A DNA stretch of 36,033 nt from Candidatus Enterococcus courvalinii (GTDB taxonomy: Bacteria; Bacillota; Bacilli; Lactobacillales; Enterococcaceae), in NCBI RefSeq assembly GCF_017315945.1, contig NZ_JAFLWI010000024.1:1-36033 (forward strand), written 5' to 3'. Below the pieces are notes generated by a model that saw only the letters and a program-made list of their open reading frames with translations, ran no database searches and was not told the DNA's origin. This document shows positions 6,493 through 16,585 of this stretch, in pieces. Every line of letters begins with the position of its first letter. The stretch's first letter is position 1. A program made the translations under genes and the position numbers.

Positions 6493-8676
6493 TTACTTCA
6501 TGTGTTTTACACGAGAAGAAATTTCTTTATGACGTCCATGAACCATTGGGCGAGCTTGAGGATTACCTAAATAACCACAAGTCCGTTTCACCACGTCACA
6601 AGTTTTTGGATCATGATTACCACATTCAGGACATTCAAAGCCACGTTCTGTTGGGGTGAAATCACCTTCAAAACCACATTCATAGCAATGATCGATTGGT
6701 GTATTTGTTCCAAGATAGCCAACTTTGTCGTAAGCAAAATCCCAAACAGCTTCCAATGCTTTTGGATTCTGTTGTAACATTGGATACTCACAGTAATGGA
6801 TGAACCCACCAGAACAATATTGTGGATAATCTTTTTCAAAATCAAGTTTTTCAAAAGGTGTTGGATTTTTGCGAACATCATAATGGAAACTATTTGTGTA
6901 ATACTCTTTATCTGTAATATTATCGACGAGACCAAATTTCTCAGTATCTAAACGACAGAAACGATCGGTCAAACTTTCACTTGGTGTTGAATAGACACTA
7001 AAATGATAGCCATATTCATCGCCCCAATGATCTGCATTGGCTTTTAATTTTTTAAGAATAGCTAAGGTAAATTCTTTTGCTTCCGGATCTGATTCCCATT
7101 CACCACCATAAAAAGCAGAGGCTACTTCATATAATCCAATGTAACCAAGGGAAACAGTTGCTCGACGATTTTTAAAGAGTTCATCAACGGCATCTGTACG
7201 TGAAAGACGTTTACCAAAAGCCCCGTACATATATAAAATTGGTGCATTTGCAGGGATAGCTTCTTTACAACGTTCGACACGATAAACCAAAGCATCCTTC
7301 ATGATTTCAAGACGATCAGCTAGTAGTTGCCAAAACTTTTCTTGACTTCCTTTTGCTTCCATTGCAATTCGAGGTAAGTTAAGCGTGACAACACCTAGAT
7401 TCATGCGTCCCACATTGATTTCTGTTCCATTTTCGTCTTTCCATCCTTGTAAGAATGAACGACAACCCATTGGGACTTTAAAACTACCTGTTAGTTCAAC
7501 GATTTTGTCATAATTTAAAATATCTGGGTACATCCGTTTGGTTGCACATTCCAAAGCTAATTCTTTAATATCGTAGTTTGGATCCGTTGGGGCAAGATTT
7601 ACGCCAGCTTTGAGTGTAAAAATGAGTTTCGGAAAAATGGCTGTTCGCTTTTCGCTTCCAAGTCCATTGATTCGAATTTGTAAAATGGCTTTTTGAATTT
7701 CACGTTCAAACCAATTTTCACCAAGTCCAAAGCCAAGAGAGGTGAAAGGTGTTTGTCCGTTAGAGGTAAACAAAGTATTGATTTCGTATTCTAAACTTTG
7801 CATCGCATCAAAAATATCTTTTTTTGTTTTTGCTTTGGCGTAAGCTTCTTGTCGCTCCGTTGTTTCGACCCATTCTTGTGCATCTTTTAAATGCTTTTGG
7901 TAATTTAATTCAGCAAATGGCGCAAGTAGTTCATCCGTCCGGTCAGCCGAACAACCACCATACTGACTAGAGGCTACATTTGCGATGATTTGTGAGATTT
8001 GGGCAGTTGCTGTTTGAATCGATTTTGGTGATTCAACTTCAGCATTCCCAATTTTAAACCCATTATTTAACATGCCTTTAAAATCAATCAAACAACAATT
8101 GGTCATTGGTGTATATGGGTGATAGTCCAAATCATGATAATGGATATCGCCTTTTTGATGAGCATTGGCAATATGAGGAGGTAACATCTTCAAACCAATT
8201 GACTTACCAACGATTCCAGCAGTCAGATCACGTTGCGTATTAAAAACATTACTGTCTTTATTCGCATTTTCGTTGACAACTGTTTGATCCTTGTTGATCA
8301 ATTTTTCAATGGAAAAGTTGATATCAGTTGCTTTGCTACGTTCAAAATCACGTCGTGTACGATAGTGGATATATTCTTCAGCAAGTTCATATTCATTTTT
8401 TTCAAGTAGAATGTGTTCAACGATATTTTGAACTTCATAGATTTTGACATTTTCAACAAAACGGCTGTTGATTTCAGCAACGACTAAGTCAACGATTGAC
8501 TGAATTCGTTCATAGGCAAGGGGAGACAAAGAGCCATGAATTTTCTTTTCAGCTTTGACTAATGCTTCATTGATTTTTTGTTCATCAAAATCGACGTGAC
8601 GACCATCACGTTTGATGATTTTGATTGTGGGCGTTTGTACTTCGTTGGCTGGAATTTCTTTATAGTTTAGCTTCAT
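6493..8676 (-). CDS. nrdD: Anaerobic ribonucleoside-triphosphate reductase
   Basis: Oxygen-sensitive class III reductase that makes dNTPs from NTPs. The 727 residues include an N-terminal ATP-cone (about 15-105, IKRDGRHVDFDEQKINEAL), the catalytic barrel, a zinc site near the C-terminus (CYECGF ... CPECGN) and the glycyl-radical motif TCGYLG with Gly at about 701. ATG 8676 is chosen because TAGGAGTTGAG lies 8 bases upstream and family members begin here; the frame extends 20 codons further without support. NrdG, encoded next, activates it. Two NrdR-like boxes lie 58-115 bases upstream, so repression by NrdR at high dATP is likely. Normal in length and motifs. Confidence 0.97.
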   Translation of the reverse strand: MKLNYKEIPANEVQTPTIKIIKRDGRHVDFDEQKINEALVKAEKKIHGSLSPLAYERIQSIVDLVVAEINSRFVENVKIYEVQNIVEHILLEKNEYELAEEYIHYRTRRDFERSKATDINFSIEKLINKDQTVVNENANKDSNVFNTQRDLTAGIVGKSIGLKMLPPHIANAHQKGDIHYHDLDYHPYTPMTNCCLIDFKGMLNNGFKIGNAEVESPKSIQTATAQISQIIANVASSQYGGCSADRTDELLAPFAELNYQKHLKDAQEWVETTERQEAYAKAKTKKDIFDAMQSLEYEINTLFTSNGQTPFTSLGFGLGENWFEREIQKAILQIRINGLGSEKRTAIFPKLIFTLKAGVNLAPTDPNYDIKELALECATKRMYPDILNYDKIVELTGSFKVPMGCRSFLQGWKDENGTEINVGRMNLGVVTLNLPRIAMEAKGSQEKFWQLLADRLEIMKDALVYRVERCKEAIPANAPILYMYGAFGKRLSRTDAVDELFKNRRATVSLGYIGLYEVASAFYGGEWESDPEAKEFTLAILKKLKANADHWGDEYGYHFSVYSTPSESLTDRFCRLDTEKFGLVDNITDKEYYTNSFHYDVRKNPTPFEKLDFEKDYPQYCSGGFIHYCEYPMLQQNPKALEAVWDFAYDKVGYLGTNTPIDHCYECGFEGDFTPTERGFECPECGNHDPKTCDVVKRTCGYLGNPQARPMVHGRHKEISSRVKHMK

Positions 8677-8733
8677 CTTCTCAACTCCTACTAAATTCTT
8701 CTTGTCTATCATAAAACAAATTAGTAAAACGGG

Positions 8734-8791
8734 CAACTATATGTAGGGGGTTATTTGATGTATAAATAAGTGAATATACCATATATGGTGT
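8734..8791 (-). promoter_or_regulatory. Pair of NrdR-like boxes upstream of nrdD
   Basis: ATACCATATATGGTGT (8776-8791) matches about 13 of 16 positions of the NrdR consensus ACACWATATMTWGTGT. A weaker copy CAACTATATGTAGGGG (8734-8749) matches about 11. The starts are 42 bases apart, four helical turns, in keeping with the paired, phase-matched boxes known for NrdR. The consensus is from memory. Confidence 0.65.
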
Positions 8792-8930
8792 ATATTCCTT
8801 TGTGAAAAAAAGTGAAAACGTGCAAACACAGGATTTATAAAATGAATAAAAAAATCAAAAAAAACATTTTTTTTGCTCAAAGTGACAAAAACTAAAGAGA
8901 AAAAAACAAAAGACTATGCTACGATGCAAG

Positions 8931-8936
8931 TATAAT
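8931..8936 (+). promoter_or_regulatory. Candidate -10 element of the BceAB-type operon
   Basis: A perfect TATAAT lies 36 bases before the transporter start. At 16-18 bases upstream there is only A-rich sequence, no -35 match, which would suit an activator-dependent promoter. Confidence 0.4.
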
Positions 8937-8971
8937 AAAAGTAGCGAGGAATATTTTAGGAGGGCAAACAC

Positions 8972-9739
8972 ATGGAACGAATGATTGAGGTGAAACATCT
9001 CAGTAAAATTTATGGAAATAAATTAGCGCCCGTCAAAGTACTAGACAATCTTTCTTTCACTGTGGACGAAGGAGAATTCGTAGGAATTATGGGTCCAAGT
9101 GGTGCAGGGAAAACAACTTTGATGAATATCTTATCAACAATCAGTTTGCCGACTATGGGAAGTGTCACGATTGAAGGAAAAGAAATCACTAAAATGAAGA
9201 GTAGTCAGCTTAGTGATTTTAGACGAAAGCAATTAGGTTTTATTTTTCAGGAGTTTAACCTAGTTGATACTTTAAATGCCAAAGATAATATTTTATTGCC
9301 GTTAGCAGTGGAACGGATGTCAAAAGAAGAAATGGAGCGACGTGTCTTACATGTTGCACAACTGCTCGACATTGAAGAAATCATGAAACGCTATCCAGAT
9401 GAATTATCGGTCGGACAACGTCAACGAATTGCGGCGGCGCGTGCCTTAGTTGTTCACCCAAAAGTTATTTTTGCAGATGAACCGACAGGCTCACTTGATT
9501 CAAAGTCAGCAACAGAATTATTAAATTATTTAACATTGATGAATCAAAAAGAAAAAGCAACAGTATTGATGGTAACCCATGATCCTTATACCGCAAGTTA
9601 TTGTAATCGCATTTTATTTATTAAAGATGGCGTGATTTTTTCTGAAGTTGTTCGTCGCGGCTCGCGAAGTGAATTTTTTGAAAAAGTAATTGATATGCAA
9701 GCGACAATCGGGGGAGGTGGCAAGATCAATGCTTTATAA
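8972..9739 (+). CDS. sapA: BceA-type ABC transporter ATP-binding protein (probable SapA)
   Basis: ATPase of a Bce-type antimicrobial-peptide sensing/resistance transporter, 255 residues. Walker [10 protein letters not shown] (41-49), Q-loop near FIFQEFN (90-96), signature LSVGQ (145-149), Walker B VIFADEP (about 165-171) and the H-loop MVTHD are all seen; the signature has Val in place of the usual first Gly. ATG follows AGGAGGG by 8 bases. The permease start overlaps this gene by 11 bases. The place between nrdD and dlt matches what I recall for E. faecalis SapAB (EF2752-EF2751), the transporter that senses bacitracin and signals through an SapRS two-component system encoded elsewhere. No kinase/regulator pair is adjacent, in agreement. 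The symbol rests on synteny and recall. Confidence 0.8.
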   Translation: MERMIEVKHLSKIYGNKLAPVKVLDNLSFTVDEGEFVGIMGPSGAGKTTLMNILSTISLPTMGSVTIEGKEITKMKSSQLSDFRRKQLGFIFQEFNLVDTLNAKDNILLPLAVERMSKEEMERRVLHVAQLLDIEEIMKRYPDELSVGQRQRIAAARALVVHPKVIFADEPTGSLDSKSATELLNYLTLMNQKEKATVLMVTHDPYTASYCNRILFIKDGVIFSEVVRRGSRSEFFEKVIDMQATIGGGGKINAL

Positions 9740-11813
9740 GTTGGCTGCCAGAAGTTTACTTAGACAGTCGCGGGGGTACTTGATTTATTTTTTTAGTTTG
9801 ACCTTTTCAGTCATGATTTACTATTCTTTTAATTCGATGACGTACGACCAATCGTTAGTTCGCCGTGCGAGTCAAGACGGATCGATTGATGGCGCGCTCG
9901 ATTTCGGAACGTTTATGATTACGTTGGTGTTACTATTTTTTGTTTTTAGTGCGAATCGTTTTTTTCTAAATCGTCGTGAAAAAGAAATTGGCATCTATCA
10001 ATTGTTTGGGGTAAGCAAATTTCAAATTTCTTCAATCTATATGATTGAGACGATGGTGATTGGTTTATTCTCTTGTGTGACAGGCATTTTGTTAGGGATT
10101 GTTTTTTCAAAACTTTTCCAAATGATTTTAGTCCGAATGATGCGAATGCAAATTGATAGTCCATTTTTTGTTTCTTGGACATCCATCGTTGATACATTGG
10201 TTGCATTTTTCTTGATTATCTTAATCGTATCGGTGCATTCTACTTGGAAAATTTGGCGTTACCCAATGATTCAAAGTTTTGGGAATACAGAACGAGTAGT
10301 TAGTAAAAAAATGCGTTTACGAACCAGACATCGTTTGCTGGGCATTATCGGATTATTTCTACTGACAAGCGGTTATTTTGGCGCAATTCATTTTCGCGAG
10401 TATTTAACGTGGTTAGTAGAAAATGATGCGCAAGTTGGCTTGATTTTTAGTTACCCATTTTTAATTTTTATATTATGTGTGATTGGTACGTATCTGTTTT
10501 TCTGCTTTTCTTTACGTTTCTTACTGAATAGTTTGAGCAAATGGAGGGTTGGTTACCGTGGGATCAATTTGTTGATGATCGGCAATACACAGATTCATTT
10601 GATGAAGGGTTGGCGAACGAGTTCCTTGATTACGTTGATCTTAGGCGTTTCTTTAGCAACTATTGGTGGTGTAACTTCTTTAGCTACCTTGGTTATTCAT
10701 ACAACGGATATTGAGAACGCAACGGATTATCAATTGGACGCTCAGACAGCTGAGTTTATTGCACCGATTCTGGCCAAAGAAAAACAAAAAATTACCCAAG
10801 AAATGGTCTTGAACTATAAAGTAGTTGGAAGTGTACATGATTTTCGTTTGGGACAAGTAGAAGACGGGCAAGAGTTTCAATTGGTGAATTTAATTACAGA
10901 AAAAGAATATCAAGACTTCCGAAAAATGAATCCTCGATTACCAAAAATCCAGTTGAAGTCGGATAAGCTCACGGTATTGTTGGATGAAGTCCAGTCTTTA
11001 GTGAGAAATTTCTCGATTTACGGGAAAAGAATCTACCTACCAAATCAAACGGCTTTGAAAATCCAATCGATTCATCCGGACATGCTAGGTGAAAGCATGA
11101 TGCGTTATAGTGGTCCAACGTTAATTGTCAGTGAAAAAATTTATGAAGCAACACAAGGAGCAGCGTATCAAGTTGTTCATTGGAATGTAACTGGCGGAAA
11201 TAATGAAGCAATCAATGAGATTTTGGATCGGAAAGTTGAAATTAATTGGAATCATTCTGTTGAGTATCAATATGAGATTGATCAGCAAAAATTGTCTGGA
11301 GAAATCGTTGCAAAAACGACAGAAGATGATGAGGGATTTGAAGATAGTTCCACGGAAGATTTTGCTGATACGAGTAAAGAATCAGGGCAGTCTGTACGCT
11401 TGAATTTTACAGCAAGGTATCCACAGATGCGTTCGGTTTATCGTCAAACGGGCAGTTACACGTTTGTTTCGTTATTTGTTGGGATGATTGTTGTCATTAC
11501 GACTGGTAGTATCTTAATGGTTCGTCAGTTAGCAGAAGCCGAGGAAGAAAAAGGTAATTATCATTTACTTACGAAACTAGGTATTCCACAAAAAAGAGTA
11601 AGTTTGATGATTTATGGTCAAAATGCGATTACTTTTTTCCCGTCAATGATCTTAGGTATTTTACATGCTGTTTTTGCAATCAATGTCTTCACTCAATACA
11701 TTAAGACAGCTGACTACTGGCTGGCTTACCTCGTTTGTGGACTACTAGTAGTCGTCTATGTGTTGCTTTATGTGATTACTTGTCGTTGGTACTATCGAAT
11801 TATCAAAGAATAA
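9729..11813 (+). CDS. sapB: BceB-type ABC transporter permease (probable SapB)
   Basis: FtsX-like permease of 694 residues. Four hydrophobic segments lie within the first 190 residues, more at about 210-320, and three after 565, in keeping with the ten-helix BceB layout. The large extracellular domain typical of this family lies at about 335-565 and contains a very acidic stretch ([18 protein letters not shown]). I start at ATG 9729, 8 bases after GGAGGTGG; the frame extends 13 codons upstream without reason. BceB-type permeases form a sensory complex with a histidine kinase, so this protein probably detects peptide antibiotics or their lipid targets at the membrane. It lies directly before the dlt operon, which also protects against cationic peptides. 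Confidence 0.82.
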   Translation: MLYKLAARSLLRQSRGYLIYFFSLTFSVMIYYSFNSMTYDQSLVRRASQDGSIDGALDFGTFMITLVLLFFVFSANRFFLNRREKEIGIYQLFGVSKFQISSIYMIETMVIGLFSCVTGILLGIVFSKLFQMILVRMMRMQIDSPFFVSWTSIVDTLVAFFLIILIVSVHSTWKIWRYPMIQSFGNTERVVSKKMRLRTRHRLLGIIGLFLLTSGYFGAIHFREYLTWLVENDAQVGLIFSYPFLIFILCVIGTYLFFCFSLRFLLNSLSKWRVGYRGINLLMIGNTQIHLMKGWRTSSLITLILGVSLATIGGVTSLATLVIHTTDIENATDYQLDAQTAEFIAPILAKEKQKITQEMVLNYKVVGSVHDFRLGQVEDGQEFQLVNLITEKEYQDFRKMNPRLPKIQLKSDKLTVLLDEVQSLVRNFSIYGKRIYLPNQTALKIQSIHPDMLGESMMRYSGPTLIVSEKIYEATQGAAYQVVHWNVTGGNNEAINEILDRKVEINWNHSVEYQYEIDQQKLSGEIVAKTTEDDEGFEDSSTEDFADTSKESGQSVRLNFTARYPQMRSVYRQTGSYTFVSLFVGMIVVITTGSILMVRQLAEAEEEKGNYHLLTKLGIPQKRVSLMIYGQNAITFFPSMILGILHAVFAINVFTQYIKTADYWLAYLVCGLLVVVYVLLYVITCRWYYRIIKE

Positions 11814-11829
11814 AATAAAACGAAACCCA

Positions 11830-11873
11830 CAACACTTTTATCGATGGATGGTCGGTAGGAGTGTTGTTTTTTT
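11830..11873 (+). terminator. Terminator after the BceAB-type operon
   Basis: CAACACTTTTATCGA (11830-11844) pairs over 15 bp, with G-T wobbles, with TCGGTAGGAGTGTTG (11852-11866), loop TGGATGG, then seven T. It separates this operon from dlt. Confidence 0.88.
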
Positions 11874-12131
11874 GCGACTGAACAGGACAAGGGAGAGGCG
11901 GAAAGATTGCACGAAGAATTACTAAAAATAGTTTGGAAAAAAGTTTAAATTTTTTTGAAGTAATTAGAAAAAATTCTGTCAATTTCTAGTTATTTTTTTG
12001 TTCAGAATCCTTATTCCTTAACCTTGTGACAAAAGTGTTAGCCTGAAATCGCTTATCGTAAGCTGGATAGATGTTCCCTTAGACGAAAAATCGTTAAAAT
12101 TTCTGTAGAAGTTTGATATGGAGGTGTTTTG
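11874..12131 (+). other. Intergenic leader region of the dlt operon
   Basis: About 258 bases, AT-rich, no gene. Small hairpins are seen (GCTTA-TCG-TAAGC at 12051-12063; ACGA-AAAA-TCGT at 12083-12094) and a TTGTGACAAAAG stretch near 12024 like the arms of other terminators here but without its partner. The dlt promoter must lie here, but I see no convincing -35/-10 pair. GGAGGTG before 12132 is the dltX ribosome site. Confidence 0.5.
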
Positions 12132-12281
12132 ATGAAGAAGTGGTGGGCACAACCTCAAGTTAATTATTGGGGGAAATTTTTCATTCGCACCCTTTTTTAT
12201 AGTTTGATATTCCTTGCATTGATTTATTTGTATCACTATAAAAATATCCAAGGAGGATCCTTTATCTACAATGAGTTTTAG
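12132..12281 (+). CDS. dltX: DltX, small membrane protein of the dlt operon
   Basis: A 49-residue protein recognised by its place before dltA, one membrane helix (about 17-36) and the conserved C-terminal motif FIYNEF. In Gram-positive bacteria DltX is needed for D-alanylation of teichoic acids; its C-terminal motif carries D-alanine across the membrane between DltC/DltB and DltD. The start ATG at 12132 follows GGAGGTG. The dltA ribosome site AGGAGGGA overlaps the end of this gene, so the two are likely translated together. It is easily missed because of its size. Confidence 0.95.
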   Translation: MKKWWAQPQVNYWGKFFIRTLFYSLIFLALIYLYHYKNIQGGSFIYNEF

Positions 12282-12291
12282 GAGGGACATC

Positions 12292-13806
12292 ATGAAATTT
12301 AGCACAATCATTGAAGCAATCGATCGCTGGGGCATAACTGAGCCTGAACGCGTGGTTTACCGCACGGCAAATGAAGAGTACACATATGGAAAATTGAAAG
12401 CAGCATCTGATGCTTTTGCACATTATTTGGAAGTCAATGTAGAGGATACGAAACCAATCGTCGTATTTGGTAATTTAGAATTTGAAATGCTGGTTGCTTT
12501 TTTAGGAGCTGTCAAAGCAGGACATGCTTATTTGCCAATTGAAGAGCAAACACCCCAAGAGCGAGTCGAAGCTATTTTAACGGTGGCGCAACCAACTTTG
12601 GTTGTAAGCTTAGGTGAGTGGCCAGAAGCGTTGAACCAACAGCCCGTTTTAACAAAAAAAGAATTTGTTTCTATCGTTGGAGAAAAAGTTTCATTTCATC
12701 CTAGTCATCCAGTAGAAATGACGGAAAACTTTTATATTATTTTTACTTCGGGAACAACGGGACAGCCAAAAGGTGTTCAAATCAGTCACGATAATTTAAA
12801 AAGTTTTGTGGAATGGACATTAACTGATTTTACTATCCAGCCTGGGATGCGTTTTTTAGCGCAAGCACCCTTTTCATTTGATTTATCAGTCTTCTCCATT
12901 TACCCAGCATTGGTTTCTGGCGGAATACTTGTTCCATTGGCAAAAGCAATCATTCAAGATTTTAAGCAATTATTTCAGACTTTACCAAAGTTAAAATTGG
13001 AAACATGGGTTTCGACACCGTCCTTTATGGATATTTGTTTGATGGAACCACAATTTGATGAACAGCATGTTCCTGAGTTACAGCAATTTATTTTTTGTGG
13101 AGAAGAGCTGACGAAAAAAACGGCCCAAGAGTTATTGAAACGATTCCCAAGTGCAGCAATTTACAACACTTATGGTCCAACTGAAGCTACAGTTGCGATT
13201 TCCAGTGTTCAAGTTACGCAAACGGTATTAGATGCGTATGAACGGATTCCAATTGGGAAAGTGAAATCAGATACAAAAGTTACGATTTTTGCAGAAGATC
13301 AGCCTTGTGCAGTTGGTGAAACAGGTGAAATCATTATTTCAGGGCCGAGCGTTTCAAAAGGTTATTTGAATAATCCAGAAAAAACGGAAGCAGCATTCTT
13401 TGAATATGAAAATCAGGCAAGCTACCGAACAGGTGATGCAGGAAGTCTGACTGCAGATGGCATGCTTTTGTATGAAGGTCGTTTGGATTTTCAAGTTAAG
13501 TTACATGGTTATCGAATTGAACTTGGCGACATCGAACATTATTTAGGGATGAATCCAAATGTTAAACAAGCAGTAGTTGTACCTAAATATCAAGGAGTCA
13601 AGGTTCAGCAATTGGTAGCGTTCATCGTTTTAGAGAAAGAAATCGAGCCATCGTTTCAGTTAACGAAAGCAATCAAACAAGCGTTAGGCCAATCGGTGAT
13701 GGAGTACATGATTCCACAAAGAATCAACTATCTTGAACAATTGCCCCAGACACCAAACGATAAAATCGATCGTAAGAAATTACTTGCTGAGGTGAATCCA
13801 ACATGA
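12292..13806 (+). CDS. dltA: D-alanine--D-alanyl carrier protein ligase
   Basis: Activates D-alanine with ATP and loads it on the phosphopantetheine arm of DltC in the cytoplasm. The 504-residue protein shows adenylation-domain motifs in order: FTSGTTGQPKG (P-loop), AQAPFSFDLSVF, YGPTEAT, YRTGDAG, GRLDFQVKLHGYRIELGDIE and the C-terminal catalytic lysine in NDKIDRKKL. ATG 12292 is 4 bases after AGGAGGGA; an in-frame ATG at 12271 lies inside dltX and before this ribosome site, so I reject it. The stop overlaps the dltB start (ATGA), a sign of coupled translation. Confidence 0.97.
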   Translation: MKFSTIIEAIDRWGITEPERVVYRTANEEYTYGKLKAASDAFAHYLEVNVEDTKPIVVFGNLEFEMLVAFLGAVKAGHAYLPIEEQTPQERVEAILTVAQPTLVVSLGEWPEALNQQPVLTKKEFVSIVGEKVSFHPSHPVEMTENFYIIFTSGTTGQPKGVQISHDNLKSFVEWTLTDFTIQPGMRFLAQAPFSFDLSVFSIYPALVSGGILVPLAKAIIQDFKQLFQTLPKLKLETWVSTPSFMDICLMEPQFDEQHVPELQQFIFCGEELTKKTAQELLKRFPSAAIYNTYGPTEATVAISSVQVTQTVLDAYERIPIGKVKSDTKVTIFAEDQPCAVGETGEIIISGPSVSKGYLNNPEKTEAAFFEYENQASYRTGDAGSLTADGMLLYEGRLDFQVKLHGYRIELGDIEHYLGMNPNVKQAVVVPKYQGVKVQQLVAFIVLEKEIEPSFQLTKAIKQALGQSVMEYMIPQRINYLEQLPQTPNDKIDRKKLLAEVNPT

Positions 13807-15008
13807 CGATCCCTCATATGATTCCTTATGCGCAACCACTCTACTTTTTGCTATTGCTGGTGGCATTAGCACCAATCATTTTTTCTTTGCTCGTGCGGAA
13901 CAAGCGACTACCGATTTATCAGGCAATTGTCACTTTCTTTTTCTTATTCATTAGTTTTGGTGGGGCAGATTGGCGACAAGGAGTGGCTTTGTTTGGCTAT
14001 GTTGTCTGGCAAGTCATTTTAGTGTGGCTTTATTTCAACTATCGACAGCAAAAGAATGCAACGGGTTGGTTTTACTTAGCAGTATTTTTGGCAATTGCAC
14101 CTTTGACGATTACTAAAATCATGCCATTACTGACAGATAAACCAATTTCATTCATCGGATTTTTAGGGATCTCATATCTGACTTTTAAATCTGTTCAGAT
14201 GATCATGGAGATTCGCGATGGCATGATCAAAGAATATCATCCGCTACGTTATATTCAATTTTTACTTTTTTTTCCAACCATTTCCTCAGGACCAATCGAT
14301 CGCTATCGTCGGTTTGAAAAGGAAGAATTGCAAGCGCCAAATGCTGAGAAGTATGTTGAGCTGTTGGGGAAAGGTGTCCAAAATATTTTTGTTGGTTTTC
14401 TTTACAAATTTATTATTGGGTATTACCTAGGGCAAATCCTAGAACCAGCGTTGAAACATATGGTGATCCATAATGGCGGGATTTCGTGGGCATTACTTGG
14501 TTATATGTATGTCTATAGTTTGTACCTGTTCTTTGATTTTGCTGGCTACAGTTTGTTTGCGATTGGTACGAGTTATCTTATGGGATATGAAACACCAATC
14601 AACTTTAACAAACCATTTTTATCTTGGAACATCAAAGAGTTTTGGAATCGTTGGCACATGACGTTATCTTTTTGGTTTAGAGATTATATTTATATGCGTC
14701 TGATGTTTTTCTTGATGAAGAATAAAGTTTTTAAAAGCAAAATCGTCGCCTCTAATGTCGGATACTTTGTGTTATTTCTAATCATGGGTGTCTGGCATGG
14801 GTTAACTTGGTTTTACATTGTTTATGGGATTTATCATGCAACTTTGATTTGCCTGACCGATGCGTGGATTCGTTTCAAACGCAAGCACAAAGGTCAGTTA
14901 CCTGCAAATAAGTTAACACACGCATTTGCAGTTTTCTTAACATTTCAGGCAATCTGTTTTGGTTTATTGATTTTTTCAGGAATTTTAAATACCTTACTTT
15001 TTGCTTGA
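13803..15008 (+). CDS. dltB: D-alanyl transfer protein DltB (MBOAT family)
   Basis: Membrane-bound O-acyltransferase that moves D-alanine from DltC on the inside towards the outer face for teichoic acids. The 401 residues are mostly hydrophobic, with about ten or more membrane segments. MBOAT landmarks are FNKPFLSWNIKEFWNRWHMT, SFWFRDYIY and MGVWHGLTWFY, in which the His is the catalytic residue (about 336). The start overlaps dltA by 4 bases. The gap to dltC is 50 bases without a terminator. Length and motifs are normal. Confidence 0.96.
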   Translation: MTIPHMIPYAQPLYFLLLLVALAPIIFSLLVRNKRLPIYQAIVTFFFLFISFGGADWRQGVALFGYVVWQVILVWLYFNYRQQKNATGWFYLAVFLAIAPLTITKIMPLLTDKPISFIGFLGISYLTFKSVQMIMEIRDGMIKEYHPLRYIQFLLFFPTISSGPIDRYRRFEKEELQAPNAEKYVELLGKGVQNIFVGFLYKFIIGYYLGQILEPALKHMVIHNGGISWALLGYMYVYSLYLFFDFAGYSLFAIGTSYLMGYETPINFNKPFLSWNIKEFWNRWHMTLSFWFRDYIYMRLMFFLMKNKVFKSKIVASNVGYFVLFLIMGVWHGLTWFYIVYGIYHATLICLTDAWIRFKRKHKGQLPANKLTHAFAVFLTFQAICFGLLIFSGILNTLLFA

Positions 15009-15058
15009 TTTTTGATTCAAAAAAAGAAAATGACATTTATTAAAAGGAGAGAATAGAC

Positions 15059-15292
15059 ATGGGAGAACAAATTTTAACAATTTTAACAGACATTACGGGA
15101 ACAGATGAGGTTCGAAACAACCGCGATATGAATTTATTTGATGAAGGATTACTTGACTCACTTGCAACTGTTCAATTATTAGTAGAATTAGATGGCGAGT
15201 TAGGAATTCAAGTACCTGTTTCTGAATTTGAACGTGAAGAGTGGGCGACTCCAAATAAAATTATTGCACAAGCAGAAAACTTAAAGGGTTAA
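15059..15292 (+). CDS. dltC: D-alanyl carrier protein
   Basis: Acyl-carrier protein of 77 residues that holds D-alanine as a thioester. The phosphopantetheine attachment site is the Ser of [10 protein letters not shown] (Ser34). Helical, acidic and of normal length. ATG 15059 follows AAAGGAGAG. The stop TAA touches the dltD start region (TAATGATG), so translation is coupled. Confidence 0.97.
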   Translation: MGEQILTILTDITGTDEVRNNRDMNLFDEGLLDSLATVQLLVELDGELGIQVPVSEFEREEWATPNKIIAQAENLKG

Positions 15293-15294
15293 TG

Positions 15295-16554
15295 ATGAAA
15301 AAGAAACTTTTTGCCATATTTGGACCAGTTGTTTTGGCAATCGGATTATTAGTTTTCTTATTTATTTCGCCCTATCGTGTGAATGTACATGATCCAAAAG
15401 TTATTCATGAAGCAGCTAGTTCAATGTCTGGCAATTTGCTGAAGGGGGACGCTATCAAAAACGAAGCGTTAGCCGAAGAAAAATATGTACCCTTTTTTGG
15501 TTCAAGTGAATTAAGTCGAATCAGTCCATTTCATCCTAGTGTTTTAGCAAAAAAATATCATCGTGATTACGAGCCTTTTTTATTAGGCGCTCCAGGTACC
15601 CAATCATTTAGTCAATTTATGTTGATGCAATCTGCCGGGAGTCATTTGAAAGAGAAGAAAGCAGTTTTTATTATCTCCCCTCAATGGTTTGTTAAGAAGG
15701 GTGTAAGTAAAGAGTACTTCAATATGTATTATTCAGAGTTACAAACATATGATTGGCTTTTTGGATTGAAAAAAGTAACCTCGGCTGATCGCTATGTTGC
15801 TCGTCGATTGCTGAGCTTTCCTAAAGTAACGGAAAATCAAACGCTGACTGAGCTACTCCAAGAAATCAAAGCAGGTCGGTTACCAACTGAGAAAAGTCGT
15901 AAGAAACTTTATCCAGCATGGCAGTTATTGAAAAGAGAAGATGAGTTATTTAGTCAAATTGGCCTAGTAGGAAAACAAAAACGAATTGATCAGGCAACTG
16001 GACAATTACCAGAAGTTTATCAAGATGCACAATTGAAAAAACTAGCAAATAAAATTGGGGAAAAATCGACGAACAATAATCCATATGGACTAAAAAATGA
16101 ATTTTATACACATCGTGTACGTCCAGAAATTGAAAAATTAAAGCAGTCACAGACAAACTGGGATTATCGTTGTTCGCCAGAGTTTTCTGATTTTCAGTTA
16201 GTTTTGGAACAATTTGCTAAACAAAAAATGCAAGTGCTGTTTATCATTCCACCAGTGAATGAAAAATGGAGTGATTACACTGGCTTGTCTCAAGAAATGT
16301 TGCAACAATTTGCAAAAAAAGTGAAATTCCAATTAACCAGTCAAGGTTTTGGACAAGTTGTTGATCTAACAAAGCAAGCAAATACCCCCTATTTTATGGA
16401 AGATACGATTCATTTAGGTTGGCAAGGTTGGCTAGCTGCCGATCAAAAAATTGCACCGTTTTTAGCAGAAAAGCAAGCACCAGTTCATTACAAGTTGGAT
16501 AATGCTTTTTATAGTAAAGAATGGCAACAAAAAGAACCAGATAAGCTAGACTAA
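15295..16554 (+). CDS. dltD: DltD, D-alanyl transfer protein
   Basis: Extracellular, membrane-anchored SGNH-like enzyme that completes D-alanine transfer to lipoteichoic acid. An N-terminal helix (about 5-25) anchors it. The catalytic Ser is in FFGSSELSR (about 65) and the Asp/His pair in MEDTIHLGWQGW near the C-terminus. I take the second of two adjacent ATGs (15295), 6-7 bases after AAAGGG; the first is at 15292. The 419 residues are normal. No terminator follows directly: the next lies about 420 bases on, beyond a repeat array, so the operon mRNA may carry a long 3' region. Confidence 0.95.
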   Translation: MKKKLFAIFGPVVLAIGLLVFLFISPYRVNVHDPKVIHEAASSMSGNLLKGDAIKNEALAEEKYVPFFGSSELSRISPFHPSVLAKKYHRDYEPFLLGAPGTQSFSQFMLMQSAGSHLKEKKAVFIISPQWFVKKGVSKEYFNMYYSELQTYDWLFGLKKVTSADRYVARRLLSFPKVTENQTLTELLQEIKAGRLPTEKSRKKLYPAWQLLKREDELFSQIGLVGKQKRIDQATGQLPEVYQDAQLKKLANKIGEKSTNNNPYGLKNEFYTHRVRPEIEKLKQSQTNWDYRCSPEFSDFQLVLEQFAKQKMQVLFIIPPVNEKWSDYTGLSQEMLQQFAKKVKFQLTSQGFGQVVDLTKQANTPYFMEDTIHLGWQGWLAADQKIAPFLAEKQAPVHYKLDNAFYSKEWQQKEPDKLD

Positions 16555-16585
16555 TTGGGTTTCATTAGTAAGTCTTTCAAACAGG

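Noticed and set aside
8812-8827. cre-like sequence TGAAAACG upstream of nrdD
   Set aside because: Only the left half fits the CcpA site; the right half does not.
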